Positions 1 through 12,538 of a DNA stretch of 64,000 bases are shown here, piece by piece (positions within the stretch are counted from its first letter, which is position 1; each line of letters opens with the position of its first letter). The DNA comes from Symbiodinium natans (Eukaryota > Sar > Dinophyceae > Suessiales > Symbiodiniaceae). A program made the translations under genes and the position numbers. Location of the stretch: contig CAJNDS010002204.1 of NCBI GenBank assembly GCA_905221605.1, positions 87,001 through 151,000 of the forward strand, in the 5' to 3' direction. The notes below the pieces were generated by a model, which made no database searches, was not told where the DNA came from, and saw nothing but the letters and a program-made list of their open reading frames with translations.

Positions 1-1761
1 GGGTACGTCCGCTCCTTGGCTGGCGAGCCAAGCGCAACGCGGCGCCAGTGGTGCAGCCGCGCGCGCGACGGGGGGCACCGGCAGCCGTCAGTGGAGAGAC
101 CACGGTGGTGTCAACAACCAACTGAACACCCCCCCAGAGCGGGAGTCCGTTGGCGATGACCTCAATGCGCCGCTCATCTTGGCGCTCAGCGACAACATTG
201 AGGTCACGCACACGAACATTGGTTGCGACTGTGGCCCCAGCTTCACGACAAACACGAGCTGCTGATAGCTGCTGCACGCTCGAGCGGGCCCGCACAGGCA
301 CGGAGGATGCCAGAGCGGGGGTACGCCGCAATGCGGTCGCCCGGGGCATCATGAGCAACCCGACAGCGGCACTGCGCGCCTGTGAGTGGGAGTGGCAGCC
401 TCAGGCGACGGAGAATAATAGGGGGGAGTCGAGCATCACCTCCGGGGATGTGGGGGCGCGCTGTGAGTACCCTGGCAGCAACTGGGCCGGCCTGTGACTC
501 CAGCAAGGCGATGGAGGACGGGTCGAGCTGACGCAGGAGTGCGCGGTGGCAGAAGTCATCCACGGCCCGGGCCGCCAGGCGCGGCCATCCACGAGTAAGG
601 TCGAGCTCAGGGTCGTCCTCTGCGCAGGCGGGAGGGTCAGCATCCAGGAGCTGGGGCCAGGCCGGTGGCTCGTAACCAACTGAGGCGAGGGAGGCACGAG
701 CGTCGCGGAGCGACTCTAGGGAAGCAGGCACTGACTCACCAGATTGCAGAGCCGCAACAAGAGTGGTAGCGAAATCATGCGAAATCGCGGTCCCGGTGAA
801 GGACGGGACGGATCGCATCAGCCCAAGATGCCCCGTAGGCAGCGGGTGCGTGACGTGCAGCGCTGCGCAGTCCAAGCCCGCCAAGCCGCAAAGGTAGCTG
901 CGCGCCGACAGGATGGTGTCCAAGCAAGAACTCACCATGGCGTCATGTCTTGCGGCAAAGGCGCGTGTGTGCGGCGGATGCGGCGGGGGAAGTGCGCGCA
1001 AAACATACTGTGCTCGGGGAGCGGCGCAGTGAGAGAGCAGGAGCCATGCGACCTGTGTGTGCAAGGCGTTGAGGAAGCCCTCGTGGCGCGCCAGGAGTGC
1101 ACAAAGGTGAGCCGCAACAAACTCGGGAGTACCGATGGGGGCGCCAAGGGCCACAATACCGCGTTGGCCTGTGGGGAGCGCAGGGTTGCCTACCCAGACT
1201 TCGCCGCCCGGGGCGAGCTCAAGCACACCGGCAGGAGCAACCCCTGCAGCATTCCACAACCGGGTCCTGGAGGGGTTCAGGCGAAGGTGTGCCCTGGCAA
1301 AGGCAGTGCTCAAGGCGATGGTACAGCTCGATGGCTCTGGCCGGCGATGCGAGGATGTATGCATCGTCAAGGTACGCGAGGGCGTGCTCCCCGGGTCGGA
1401 GATCAGCCTGCAGGTCTCTGAGGGCGGGGCCGAAGCCTAGGGAGAACATGGTTGGCATCAAAGGGTCGCCTTGTTCCCCACCTTCGGCCTGGGCAATTCG
1501 GTGGGACTGGGGGCCAGCTGTCCAAACATAGGCAGACTCGCGTGCGTACCAGCGCTGAGCGAAGGGGAGGAGAGGGGACAGACTCGGGGTGTCTCTGAGC
1601 GCCTCAAGCATGGACTGGCGACTAACCGTATCATATGCAGCACTCACATCGACTGATATGACAGTGAGTTGAGGATCGGCCTCAAGCCCAGCGTTCCCTG
1701 CTGGACGGTCTGTGCGTGTCCTTCTGAATGCTATTAGTTTGAGTTTTGTTTCGCTGTACAT
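1..1761 (-). pseudogene. Non-LTR (LINE-type) reverse transcriptase, 5'-truncated and frameshifted
   Basis: Three successive minus-strand frames make one damaged reverse transcriptase. The first (about 1761-1340) shows palm motif A (VISVDVSAAYDTVSR), motif B (EGGEQGDPLMP) and the catalytic motif C (AYLDDAYIL). After a shift near 1340 the second frame (to about 260) continues as the thumb/connection region with NPSRTRLWNAAG and WVGNPALP, a pattern I know from RT-like proteins annotated in Symbiodiniaceae. A third frame (about 260 to 1) continues with VCREAGATVATNVRVRDLN and runs off the window. The second shift coincides with a near-perfect 10-base tandem duplication (257-276). The finger domain and endonuclease are missing upstream of about 1700, as expected for 5' truncation on insertion. 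It is a dead copy. Reverse transcriptase identity is secure; the clade is not. Confidence 0.8.
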
Positions 1762-1789
1762 TGCGATCTGTACATCTGTTTCACTTGGT

Positions 1790-3480
1790 GGTTAGTCACT
1801 GACCACCGCTATCCGCTGCTGGACGGTTGCTTGAGGACTCGTGCTGCCTTCGCCAAAAAACCTTGGGTCTGCGTCTCGAGCACTGCTGCTGTCGCAGCGT
1901 GGCGACGCTGCGAGCTGCGCTCTCACGGCGTTCCCACCGAGTTGGGAAACCGATGCACCCGATGCCGAGTACCGCATCCTGCTGCTGCTCCGGCTCTGTC
2001 TTGGCGACAGTGGGCGCTGCACAGCAACCGACAACGTTTTTTTTCTCCACACCGGCGCCCAGCCTTGGCCGGCAGCCGCTCGCAGGACGGGCGGCGCTCG
2101 GCGTGCGCGCAGTCGGATGAGGTTTTTGGAGAAAGCGTTGGGACTCGTCATTCCATCGCCCGCCGACCTCGGCAGCTGAGGGAGCCGCTTGTCTCCGCGC
2201 CACACGTCCGCCCCGGACGCACACAGCAGAACCCAACATGCGCGCGCGCGCGCGCGCGCGCGCCCGCGCGTCTTCTCGTCGTTGGAAGCGCTGCCACATG
2301 TGGCTTGAACGACCTCGGTGTCGCGGGAGTGTCGCGGGCGCCCCATGCTCGCTGGCATGTAATGAGGACATACAAGCCGTCGAGAAACGCCAGCAAGCTG
2401 TCGGAGGGGTGGCGGGTGGCGGCCGCTGTCCGCAGGGGTTCGTGTTGTCCCAAGAAATATTCAAGAAATAAACTTTGCGGCTGTTTCGGGAACACTCCCC
2501 GAGCCGCGCGGCCTCGCGGCCTCGCGCGCGCGAGGATGCGCGAGGATACTGTGTCTCAACGTTTCTGGGCAAGTGGACGCTCCTCCCTCGCCGGCGAGGG
2601 CTTGGTTGTCGCAAGAGGCGTTCCGGCGGGGACCCCATCGAGTCGTATAGGTCAACGCCTGGTGCGGTTTGCGTGACATGCATCTCATTGGCCAACGCCT
2701 GTGCAGCTGCCATGACTTTCGAGCTACGCTGACTGTGCTTCCGCTTTGGGGGCCCATGCACATCAGGACGGCCGCGGCCGGCAGGGCAGGGGCGCGTCAG
2801 GCAGCCTGGCCGACGCTGCCGCCGAGTGATGCCTCGCCGGGCATCGCAGGCTTCGCAATCCGCCACGGCGAGCAGGGATCGAGTTAGTTGACCTGGCACG
2901 GCTAACGGCTACGGCCGGCGGCGCTCCGCGAAGCATTGCTGCGAGTTCGCCAAAACGAGATCTCAAAACCGGATTCGCCCGACAAGCACGTTCTCTCAAA
3001 TTACCGGCCTCTCGCATGCTTACCGGCCCCCGCATGCAGAGAAATGTCCTTGAACCACCGTGAAACACAATCAGCGGTGAAACCGCATTCATGATCATGA
3101 TAATATCGATTTGCAAGTACGAATAATTCGAACTCCAACTGACGCCGTGGACCGAGCGCGCGCTGCAACGAATTGAGCGCACGACATACCGCACGACTTC
3201 TGCATAGCCGGAAAAAAATTGAGCTCTGCTAGGCAAGCACTCGTCGCAGCTCCCCGCAAATGACGTACCTTAATTACTCCTTAATTAACCGTTCAAGACC
3301 TCACTGACCCAGCCCATCGGCCTCTCACACCTTTCCCGCAATATCTGCTGCAGCATGGTCAACTCGCAGCGACCCGCAGCATGGCCCTGTCCACTTCCTC
3401 GCCACGTGGCATCACATGGCTGCGGATGGCCTGCGTGTGAGAGGGGACACTAATGTCGCGTCGGTAACATAGGCTGCGAT
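1790..3480. other. Intergenic, CpG-rich, no supported gene
   Basis: Long open frames here overlap on both strands and in several frames, which is what GC-rich DNA gives by chance. None has a domain or splice logic I can support. A (CG)n tract lies at 2238-2270 and further CG-rich stretches at 2510-2540. From about 2950 the composition falls to average. Confidence 0.5.
2238..2270. repeat. (CG)n dinucleotide tract
   Basis: Alternating C and G for about 30 bases with one interruption. Such tracts are prone to left-handed Z-DNA in vitro; no function is implied. Confidence 0.9.
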
Positions 3481-3559
3481 CGTGCATGGCACCGTGCAAC
3501 GAGATCAAGGCGGCGCTTGGCCTTCGGGCCTCCTGACCAAGCCTTTTCGATGACCGGGG

Positions 3560-4005
3560 CCAAGCCATTTCGACCCTTTGGCTCGCCGTGCCAGCAAACC
3601 TCCTCGGGCAAGCGAAGGCGGTTCAACGCAGCCAGGGTTTGGACCACATCTGTTCGAGCTGAGCGGCACGGGTGACCGTAGTCGACTTCGCAACGCCAAC
3701 TGCCTGGATTGCGGGGAAAACGAGGTCGCCGGGAACAGCCGTGAGCCGTGAGCCGTGAGCCAGGCCACTGTCCCAACCGTGTTCCTCCGAATGCCACCAG
3801 CCGTACGTATCAGTGCGTGGATGGGCTTCTGAAGAACAACCTGACGAGTGGAAGCAACTCCGGTGCTACTTCCCGCAGCTTGGACAGGAAGCGCGTGGCG
3901 ATGCGTGGCGTGTTCGAAACGTCGGCCCAGCCCTTGGCCAGTATGCTGGAAACATCTGGAAACCAACCGTCGAAAGACGTCCCCCGTCGCAGGTGCGTGT
4001 ACCAG
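3560..4005 (+). CDS. Candidate exons of an unknown plus-strand protein
   Basis: Two plus-strand stretches read like protein. The first (about 3560-3755) contains GFGPHLFELSGTGDRSRLRN followed by a CxxC pair (NCLDCGE). The second (about 3818-3990) contains EEQPDEWKQLRCYFPQLGQE and GNIWKPTVERRPPSQ and ends at a good donor, CAG|GTGCGT. The frames differ, so an intron or frameshift lies between them, near a triple GTGAGCC repeat at 3741-3765. I do not recognise the family. The antisense frame is also open for 191 codons but is less protein-like. It could be part of a decayed mobile element next to the RT fragment. Confidence 0.3.
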
Positions 4006-4680
4006 AACGCCGAACGATGCTAGTGCACGCGCCGCGGAAACATGCATCAGGGAAACTACGGGAAACGGTCGCGCTGCCACACACGTTCATCTCGTCACAC
4101 TACACTGCACGCAGCTCCCATCAGAACACACGCTCAAGCATGTAGCACTGTATCGGCAGGTGACCAAAGGACCCAAGCCTATAAAACAAAACGTCAAGTT
4201 TTGTCCTAATGTCCGGCTCTAAGCTGGACTCCAGAGCTCTGCCGGAACTTTTCCTGGCCACCAACTTTGCTCAATGCCGCCATGATGATGTCAGGAACTG
4301 TGCAAATGTCTTGTCACGTGTTCTTTTCATGCATCAGCACACCTTTGCTTTTGATAGGATATCGACAGGTATACCGACCCCATTTCGTATCCGCTGTCGG
4401 GAACGAACACACGCAGGACGTATTAACACAGCACTGCTCGCAGATCGTTTTTGACTTGAGGGCATATATACGCGCATATAAGCGCAACACATGGTACGAG
4501 AGGAGGCGGACCAGCGGCACGGGCGCAACTGCTCAGGGCGCAAAGGTGCAGCCGACAAGTCCTCAACGCGTGCTGGCAACGTACGAGATTGCCCCTCCCC
4601 TCCCTCACCGCGAATTGCCTGGAAAAAGTTAGCCATGTTAGCCCAACTGAGGCGGCCTTGCACAGCGCAGGAGAGCCTAC

Positions 4681-4884
4681 GTGGAGCGGGAGCGTGGCGG
4701 CACTGTGGCGGCTATCTGCGACGGACACGTCACTGTACATGTCGGCCACGCACACGTAGCGGGCGACGAGCGCGCCAGGCAGAGCCGTTCGGAGACAAGG
4801 GGGGGCGTCTTGCGCAAGGTACCGGGCGACAGCCTCATTGTGGTCGCGAACGTACGCCCCAGGGCACGGGCGCGGGTGAAGTGA
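4681..4884 (+). CDS. Weak candidate coding stretch
   Basis: A 67-codon plus-strand frame with strong GC third-position bias (GTVAAICDGHVTVHVGHAHV, then VPGDSLIVVANVRP). The opposite strand is also open, and the region is GC-rich, so bias alone is not decisive. No splice partner could be assigned and no family is recognised. Confidence 0.2.
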   Translation: MERERGGTVAAICDGHVTVHVGHAHVAGDERARQSRSETRGGVLRKVPGDSLIVVANVRPRARARVK

Positions 4885-5429
4885 TTTGCACGGGGATCCG
4901 CACGCAAAAAAGAACGAGCCATGCCGCAATGCCGCTTGGAGGCATTGGAGTTGCGGAATGCTTCTCCTCCCATGATTTTTTTCATACACCTAGGTATTTG
5001 AAACGGCTTTTGCTTTTTCGCCCTTCTGACATGCGGCAACCACTGCCGCGAAAACCATTGACATCTGTTCTGTTCTGTCTACAAACCAACTTGAAACTAA
5101 ACCATCAAAGGAAACAAATTGTCATCAAGCTCATCTAAAACAATGGCAGCCACCGGTTCCGGCTTTTCAATCTGAAGTGCCAGCCCTCGAAATCAGAACT
5201 AGCGTAAGCATGTCTGCAACTGCCATGACTCTTACATGTCTTGATTGTATAATTGTCGTGAGGCACAGCAATGTACTTGAATTGCCCATCGTAACTTGCG
5301 GAAGCCTACGTGTTGGCATTGGCCGCGATGCGTCCACAAGTGTCGCGCGGCGGCTGTAGTTGCCGAAACCTACGTTTCGGTTTTGTGGCCGCTGTTGCAT
5401 AATCACTTCCCCCTTGTATTAAACGTACC

Positions 5430-5791
5430 CCTGGAAATGAAAAAAGAAAAACATTTTCGGGAAAATCCTGCCGAAACCGACCCCGCCTTTCAAACCCTAT
5501 TCCGAACTGTCGCGCAAGAACATTCAGAGAAGACGACGCCTCCATTATGGAGTGCTGGCTGTCCAACAAACCAAACGCCGAGACTTTCAGGGACCCCGCT
5601 TTGGCCATACTGGAGAGCGCCTTATGCGCCTTTCTCCCTACGGAACCAACAACATCCATAGTCATTTTGCGTCCGAAACTGTAGAGGCAGGCCAACACAA
5701 ACCTGCTATACGTTCGGACGGCCATGTTGAGCTTTGCCTGGTTTCCTCCGAGGCCTGCGAGCATCATGATCTCCGTCATCAGCCGCGTCAC
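5430..5791 (-). CDS. Candidate exon, unknown protein
   Basis: A minus-strand frame open for about 120 codons reads as a plausible protein, with IMMLAGLGGNQAKLNMAVRT, GRKMTMDVVGSVGRKAHKAL and EASSSLNVLARQFGIGFERR. Third positions are often G or C in the first part. The last segment overlaps a 27-base stretch (around 5476-5505) that recurs nearly unchanged at about 34557-34585, so part of it belongs to a dispersed repeat. No domain is recognised and ends are unknown. Confidence 0.3.
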
Positions 5792-6999
5792 AGTGGACGA
5801 GAAGTGGAACAGCGGGCAACCTCGAGAGGAATCCTCAGCCTACGGCCCGATGCGGCCGGTGCACACCGAACTTGTCCGGGCTCCGGGCCGAACACTCGCC
5901 AACGCCTTTCCCCAGACTTGCGTCGCGAGTGACCTGTAATTTCGCGCGACGATTCGACAAATTGAATTCGTCGATCTGCGGGAGCAGCCTGCAGCCCAGT
6001 GCGAGCTCAGCAGGACAGCACAAAGCTTGCAGCGCCTTGCAGCCCATTGCCAGCACGGAAGATGGCGGTCTTCCACTTGGAGTTGACAGGGAGTATGCTG
6101 ATGTTGCGGCATCGCGGAAAGTGCCGTGTATGAGAGTGGCGGGCATGCTCTGAAAGTTGGTGATGTTTGCAGTCGGCGCGGTGGCCTGGATGAGCACACG
6201 GATCACAATTACAAGTGGTGCAAGGCGAATATCTTCGTTAGAGATGCATGTCATGTTCGTCTGACCAATACTTCCTGGCCAGTTGCGGCAATATAGGCTC
6301 AAACGTTATCTGGAATGTCGACTACGCAAGTAGCCTCCACCACTGTTTTGTGACTGAGGAAGTCTTGGGGCGCAGGATGTGCAGGATGCGAGCAAGATGC
6401 GAGCAGGAGGGATCAGAGGCGGATGCCCACAAAACACCGCAGAACTCTCAATGTCTGTTGTGCAGCACTTTCATTAAGGGCGGAGGGCAACGAGCATCAC
6501 ACGGCCAGATGCGCGCGAGGCAAGAAGAGAGACAATGAGACAAGCGGGGAACGCAGAGAAGAGACGTGGTGCAGCAAATGGACACGTCACAGGATTACGG
6601 AGCCTCGTCTTGATGAGTGAAGATAATCAAAAGTGGCTGCTTCTCATGGACCAAGAATGTTCCAGTATCTTCCAAAGTCCAGTTGGAAGCCGGGTGGCTA
6701 CGATGGCAGGAGTTTTCGTCTGCGGCTTCTCCACCTCAGAAGCCAATTCAAATTCCTAAGGTCCGAAGCTCTTGGAGGGTGTCCCAGTCAAGTATCACTT
6801 CAGTGATGCTCCATGCAACGCTGCAACATTGCCGGCCTCATCATCCCAGAACCTGAGCGTTTGTCTAGCTCAGGCAAAGCCCACTGGCATCCACTGGCAA
6901 CTTTGGCCATGTGGATTTTGGTCCAGAACCTCTGCCGCAACTGATGCTTTCGAACCTGTAACATGTGAGAAGCATCTGAAGACCAGTTCCACAAAACAC

Positions 7000-7091
7000 A
7001 CGGCCCCTATGGCATCTCTGGCCTGCCAGGGCAGGCGCTTCTGCACAATCAGTGCTGGGTCGACTTTGCCCAGCTGGCGCGACAGCTTCAT
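7000..7091 (-). CDS. Candidate small exon
   Basis: After a possible acceptor (GATGCCAG|ATGAAG) the minus strand reads MKLSRQLGKVDPALIVQKRL and on through PWQARDAIG, which is much more protein-like than its surroundings. No matching neighbouring exon was found. Unknown function. Confidence 0.25.
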
Positions 7092-7239
7092 CTGGCATCG
7101 CAGCGCAAGTTGTCAGCTTTCACCAAGAGCGATCACCCAGACCTGTGAGTCCTCACGTTCGTCTCAGCTCGATGCCGAATGCGGGGCTTTCCTGCTGTTC
7201 TGGATGAAAGCAGCTATGGCGGCTGCATGATATGATTTC

Positions 7240-8500
7240 AAGGCTTCTTGCTTGTTCACACGGTGCACGCCAAAGCAAAAAGCCTCCATCTCACTTCCGC
7301 AGCCGTTGGCAGTCTCATGCTACTAAGTTGTCTTGCGCGCCGTTCATCGTTTCGCTGTGTGACTGTACGACAATGGCAGCTCGTGAGGGTAATTGGCTCG
7401 AGCAAATGACACAGAAACAACATTTCAGAAAGTACTACACTACCAGACACAATGTGCCAAACATATAGCTGGTACTAGGCCGTAGTGCTTGTCGAGTTTC
7501 ACTCATGCATCAGTGTCTTGAGGCGCTGCGTTTGGGTTGTAGGGCTTCCCACAGAAACCAGCCTCACGAAGCGTTTCATGGCAATGTCAGCGTTCTCACT
7601 CAGATTCCGTGAGAAACCATGAGAAACCCCTTGTTGTGGACTCAGTTGTCCATGAAATATCTCTGTGCGACATCTAAGACTTCAAGACTGAGCATCTTGA
7701 TTGTATCTGTTCCAAGGCTGCCTCCATTGCATGTGTGAGTAAATGCAGCCGAAATACTGCATGCTTGGCTATCAGAGCGGAAGCAGTGACCATGATCGTG
7801 AAACGAGCATGATTCGTCATAGCAAGGTTGGATGTCCCCTAAGACGCTTTAGCTTGCGTCAGGTTTGCACAACGTGTCACCACATAGCATATACACAGCT
7901 GTGCCTGCCCTTGCTGCGAGTCAACCAATTTTGAACCAAGGCAATGCGCATACTTTGGCGCAATCTGTGTACGAGTCTATGAATCACCAGAGGCTCGCAA
8001 AGCCTTAATCATTGCAATGCTTCAGGTCTGGTTTACACAGATTTGCAAGCTCTGCAGCAGCATTGACTCTCCAAGATGATGGCCTGGTGTTGTGAAACCT
8101 TGGCCCAAAGACGCAGCTCCGTGTATACATATATATATATACAGAATATGTATACATAATATGCGGCTGCATGTTTCCAACCTGTTTACCACGCGCCATG
8201 GCGCAGCCACCTACCACGCAAGATAAGGATCCCCCCGCCAAACAGTAGCTGGCTTGAAAACAAAGCTCATCTGATAGAGAAATCACATCTGCTACACATA
8301 CGCTTCCCAACCTGAAAAGTACTTGAAAACATGAGGCAGCATGTTGGCCAATTGTGTAACAATTACGCATCCTAAATATGAACCCTTTTGACTCGTGTCA
8401 CTTGTGCAAGCGACTTGAAAGACAACTTGGCAATCTTGCCAGCTAGCAGCAACCCTGGGCTATCCCTTGTATCCATCTCCCTTCCATAACCAGAGTCCTT
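7240..8500. other. Intergenic, nothing recognised
   Basis: No protein-like frame, RNA gene or array was seen. A short (TA)n tract lies at 8127-8160. Confidence 0.5.
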
Positions 8501-8507
8501 TTTGTCA

Positions 8508-8965
8508 GAGCTGTAATTCGTCAGTGGCACCCCTTCTTGTCTCCACTCTTGTTTTCGGCTTCCTTTTCCTTTGGAGCCAAACAATATCAGTAAACGTGCC
8601 CCCGCCCCCCTTTGTCTCCCGGTTTTTCTCCCTTTGGCATCGGTGAATGCGCACGCTTCTCATGTCTGTCGGCCTCGCCTTTAGAGCCAGAGCCCGGTCG
8701 GTAGCCACGTCTCCTGTTGTTTCCATCAGTTCTCGCTTTGGGTATCCGGATCCGCGCACGCACCCACTCCTTGTCTCCCCTCCTGTGCCTTCTGGCTGCG
8801 CCCTTCTTGTCTCCCTTGTTCTATTCCTTCCAGAGCCGGATCGGTGGACTCACCCCCTTCTTCACTCTCTTATTCCCCACTTGTATGTATCCCGTTTTAT
8901 GGCCTTTCCGTTCTCGCTTAAGAACCAAAGCCGGATCGGTGGACGTGCCCTGCTCCCCATCTGCT
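8508..8965. repeat. Diverged tandem repeat, core CCAGAGCCGGATCGGTGG
   Basis: At least four diverged units share a core like CCAGAGCCGGATCGGTGG followed by a C-rich segment ending near CTTGTCTCC. Clear cores begin at about 8685, 8747, 8830 and 8925, with weaker ones before. Units are roughly 60-95 bases apart and are joined by TTCTCGCTT-like segments. It is non-coding as far as I can see. Confidence 0.6.
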
Positions 8966-9686
8966 TGGGGTCGAGGCCGGTGTAACAATAGTACCAGTAG
9001 TCCGAGACGCATCCGTGACAGTCAGTGGAAATCGTTTCGCGACGATTTTGGCACAAAATCGTATCTTTCGTTTTGAAAGGTTTGGTGAGACACTGATTTT
9101 CTGGTAGCACATTGGTTTGCAGTCGCTTGGCAGCCAGGGCCACCTTTTGTACAGCTTGAATTTCAGAAAGGTGTTGACGTGCAATTTGATCATGGGTTCA
9201 CACTGGCCCTGTCTGCGCGTCTGACACCCCAAGTTACCCCAGTCAATTGCCATCTCATACACTTGGGCAGCTCCTTAACCATTCGGATCTGTTCGGTGAA
9301 CCGTGAACCCTATTATGCCATGGCCTCGTCCACTTTCTACGGTAGCAGACATGCAGATGACTGTGCCGACAATACAACCTGGATTACAAAGTGCAAGCCC
9401 AAGCTTCAGACCAGCAGAAGAACTACTTGACACGGCTCTCGAAACTGCCTCGCCGCAGGCCAAGATGTCATTTCCGACTCAAGCAGCTGTTTCAAGTCCA
9501 GATTCATTCATGAAATTCATTCATGAAATTCATTCATGAAGCGCGTGGGAGTGCGATCCATGCCCACGAGGCCAGCTTGATAAGCGTGGAGGAAAGGATT
9601 GTTCCATTACGGCTTGTGTTGAGAAAGCTGGCAAAGTTACCCTGCTGCACTCCAGCTTAACTCAACAGACTCTCTCATATAGTTGC

Positions 9687-10890
9687 CTAGGTCCTGAGTA
9701 TTTCAGGGTGAGAACGGAAAGTAAGGATGAATGCCGGCCGGTCATGAGCTGGGCATTGCGGCATGACTGCCTTCTGTGCTGTTCTAGCAGCTGCGTCATG
9801 CGCCTGGCTTTTCGGTAGAGCCGCTCCCAGAAGTCTGTTCTGAGCCTCACACCAGGCACCACATCTTTCGCCCTTCGCCCTTCCCCTGTCGTTCCTGCCT
9901 GCGGCCAAACCGGCTTGACTTCAGGCTGAGCATCAACGGCGCTCCAGGATGTACCTGCAGTTCTCACAGATGATCAAAATAGCTCGCCGCTCACATCTGC
10001 TCACGTCCAAAGCCTGCGGTGGATGATGGTTTGGCAGGATAGGCAAATGTGGGAAGCATCTGGCTAGCCTCAAGGTGAGTTGGGCTGATGACGCAAGAGG
10101 TCTTGAGAACAAGATATAGCAAGGTGGGCCGCAAACGCTGACACTTTCGCGCTTGCCTGCTGCTTCACCTTCCGCAGTGCAGGTGTTTTGCCAAGCTTTC
10201 AGCAGGGAGCACGCAAGACTGAGCCAGTCAGGCACCCACCTTCGCTTCCAACTGCCTCTGCAAAGGGTGAAAACATTTGACGTGAACCGATGCAAGCAGA
10301 AAGCCGGGCGAACATGGACGAAGAATTCTTGAGCAGAAGTGGCAATCAAAACGCAATGACCACCAGGCCATCAACTCCCCCGAGTCGCCGGTGTCTCAAC
10401 TGTAGACTACATGTGACTAGCTCGAGTTTTAAGCCTATCGCTCTGACCTATGGCCAAGTAATCCGCGATCCTGTGTCAGTCATAATTAAGCTACAGGGAC
10501 ATACTTGACAACGATGCTTATTCTTCTTGAATTAGCATCAAAGGTGGATGCCGTTGCTCAGGACATCATGTCATATGAAGAAACCAAACAGTCTCGGCCT
10601 CTCTCGCTCGCGGTGGGACAACTTTGGGTGCCTGCGTGCGCCGACCAGGATGTGTGACGAGCAGGTATGTGCACATAAGTGCAGTGCAGAATGATTCGAA
10701 TTCGGCGGTGGATCACGGCAGGAGCAAAGGGCCAAATGCACCTTCTGGACAGCACCAGGTTCATCGACCTCGCGTCCGGCATAGTTCGCCAGAAGACAGG
10801 CACTCAATGAGAAAATGTACGCGAAACAGCTCTGCAATTGTTCTGCCCAACGCCTCCGCAAGAAACGCTGCAAACGCCGAATCCTAGGCA
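9687..10890 (-). CDS. Candidate multi-exon gene, unknown protein
   Basis: Several minus-strand pieces look like exons of one gene. The upstream piece (about 10890-10770) follows a GTTTGCAG acceptor and reads FLAEALGRTIAELFRVHFLI. A middle piece (about 10230-9960) reads WKRRWVPDWLSLACSLLKAW and ends with ERRAILIICENC before a GTACAT donor. The last (9845-9687) follows GTGTGAG and runs in phase 0 to a stop (PAFILTFRSHPEILRT). In that last exon a second frame, RTDFWERLYRKARRMTQLLE, is equally attractive, so the frame is not settled. Exon linkage is inferred only from order and strand. Confidence 0.3.
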
Positions 10891-11287
10891 AACAGCAAGC
10901 GCTTCACTTGCCAATGCTGAACTGTCCAAATGTTGAATAAGATTTATTCAGTGCCTGCTTGGCCATTGCATGCTTGCCCTGATTGTGCAGTCGAGTTGGG
11001 CATTGCCGCTTGCTGGATTCATCCCTGCGTCTAGTGGGTGATTTTTGTCTTCGGCGGACTAACGTACCTTAACCAAAGGAGACAGAGCACCTGAAGTGTG
11101 CCGAGATCAGGGCTCATGCTTTGATGTTGATTTGCTGACTTCCGCACTAACGCACACGGTAGCTTCGTGGATACCTTGAAGCCCCGGTACGGGATCAACA
11201 ACAAAAATGGGACCAATAAATACTTGAATTTCCGGGACGAAGAGCAATCTTTAGATCAAAAACAGCTTAAGCGGCCTTGCAAAGCTT

Positions 11288-11700
11288 CATTTGCAAACAC
11301 AAATGCAGCTACAACGCTGGTAGTACAGACTTGGAACAGAATACGATGGGTTTTGAAGCAAGTCAGCGCGATAACATGATGTCCAGAGCAAGCCTGCAAG
11401 GTTGAAAAACAGCAGGGGCGTTGGGTGCGCAGCCCCCTCCCCCCACCCCCCAAATTTGCAAACACAATTATTGGGATTGGAAAAGAACAAGTCGGCTTTG
11501 AAGCAAGTCACCGATAACGTGATGTGGTTTAAAGCAAGCCTGCAAGGCTTTGAAAGAAGATGGGCTGAAGAAGATGGCTTGGAGGGCGCACCCCCCCGGG
11601 CTTGGAGAAATCACCCTGCTGGTGTGACGGACTTGAAAAAGAAAAAGACCACCACGATAACATGACGGGCTTGAAAGGCAACTCAGGTCCGGCCCCAACA
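11288..11700. repeat. Three or four diverged tandem units of about 143 bases
   Basis: Shared landmarks recur at steady offsets: ATTTGCAAACAC at 11289 and 11454; TTTTGAAGCAAGTC and CTTTGAAGCAAGTC at about 11352 and 11497; GATAACATGATG-like at 11370, 11513 and 11655; GCAAGCCTGCAAGG at 11388 and 11534. A further CTTGGAACAAGATTC near 11790 may be a fourth unit. Units are well diverged, and the spacer carries C-runs. Confidence 0.65.
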
Positions 11701-12538
11701 AAACCTGGCCAGAAGCGTGCTGGTTTAACTAAGATGTCAATGGGATGAAGATGCTCCAACACATTCTTTTTTGAATGGGAGCTGGAATAGGCTTGGAACA
11801 AGATTCAAAAAGGGCTGTGCTTTAGTTTGAGCAGAGTCCTACAGTATTGTTGGGAAGTCTATCAAGCTCAGGCCGAGTGCAACCTGGGCGCCACCAAACA
11901 CGATTAAGCCATGTTATCGAAGAGGCTTCTCGCCCGAGTCCGTATGGATTCAACTAGAAGGCACGTAAAGCCCAAACTGCTGTTGCTTCAATGTAATCGA
12001 ACGCCACAAAAAGAATCAAATCAAAATCGAATCGGTGATCGAAGAAGATGTTTCAACAATTCTGAGAGGATTACATTTCCACTAACGGCCGATTTATTAC
12101 GAATCAGAGAAAGCTTGAGATGAAATCATGATGTTTCTTCTGAACGGCAGTACGCAGCAATTACATCGTGATTTCATGTCATTGAGCAACTTGAGTCATG
12201 ATGTTTCCTGAGACAGGCTCTCATCCCTTTCTTGACCATTCCTCTCAGTCCAAAAACTACAACTAAGCTTCGATCCAGCTCCTGGGGGCTGCCTGCCCAG
12301 GTCCAATCTTTTTCAAGAGTTTAAAGAAACATCCAAGTCACGCGGCGGTGTGGAGAGGTCTGCGCCTCTAGCTTCAACCGCCGTGCCACCTTCAATTCAC
12401 CAGAAGACTGCTCAGTACAGGTTCAATGCAAAGTTCAACGCAAAAGGTGGTCTGAAACCCGAAAGATTTCGATTTCAGGGCGAGAATCACAGCGGCTCGC
12501 GTCACATGCTCGTACACCGCCGTTACATTCACGGGGTG

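Noticed and set aside
1792-2899. Long overlapping open frames on both strands (up to 367 codons)
   Set aside because: GC-rich DNA with few chance stops; no domain, no splice logic, and both strands look equally open.
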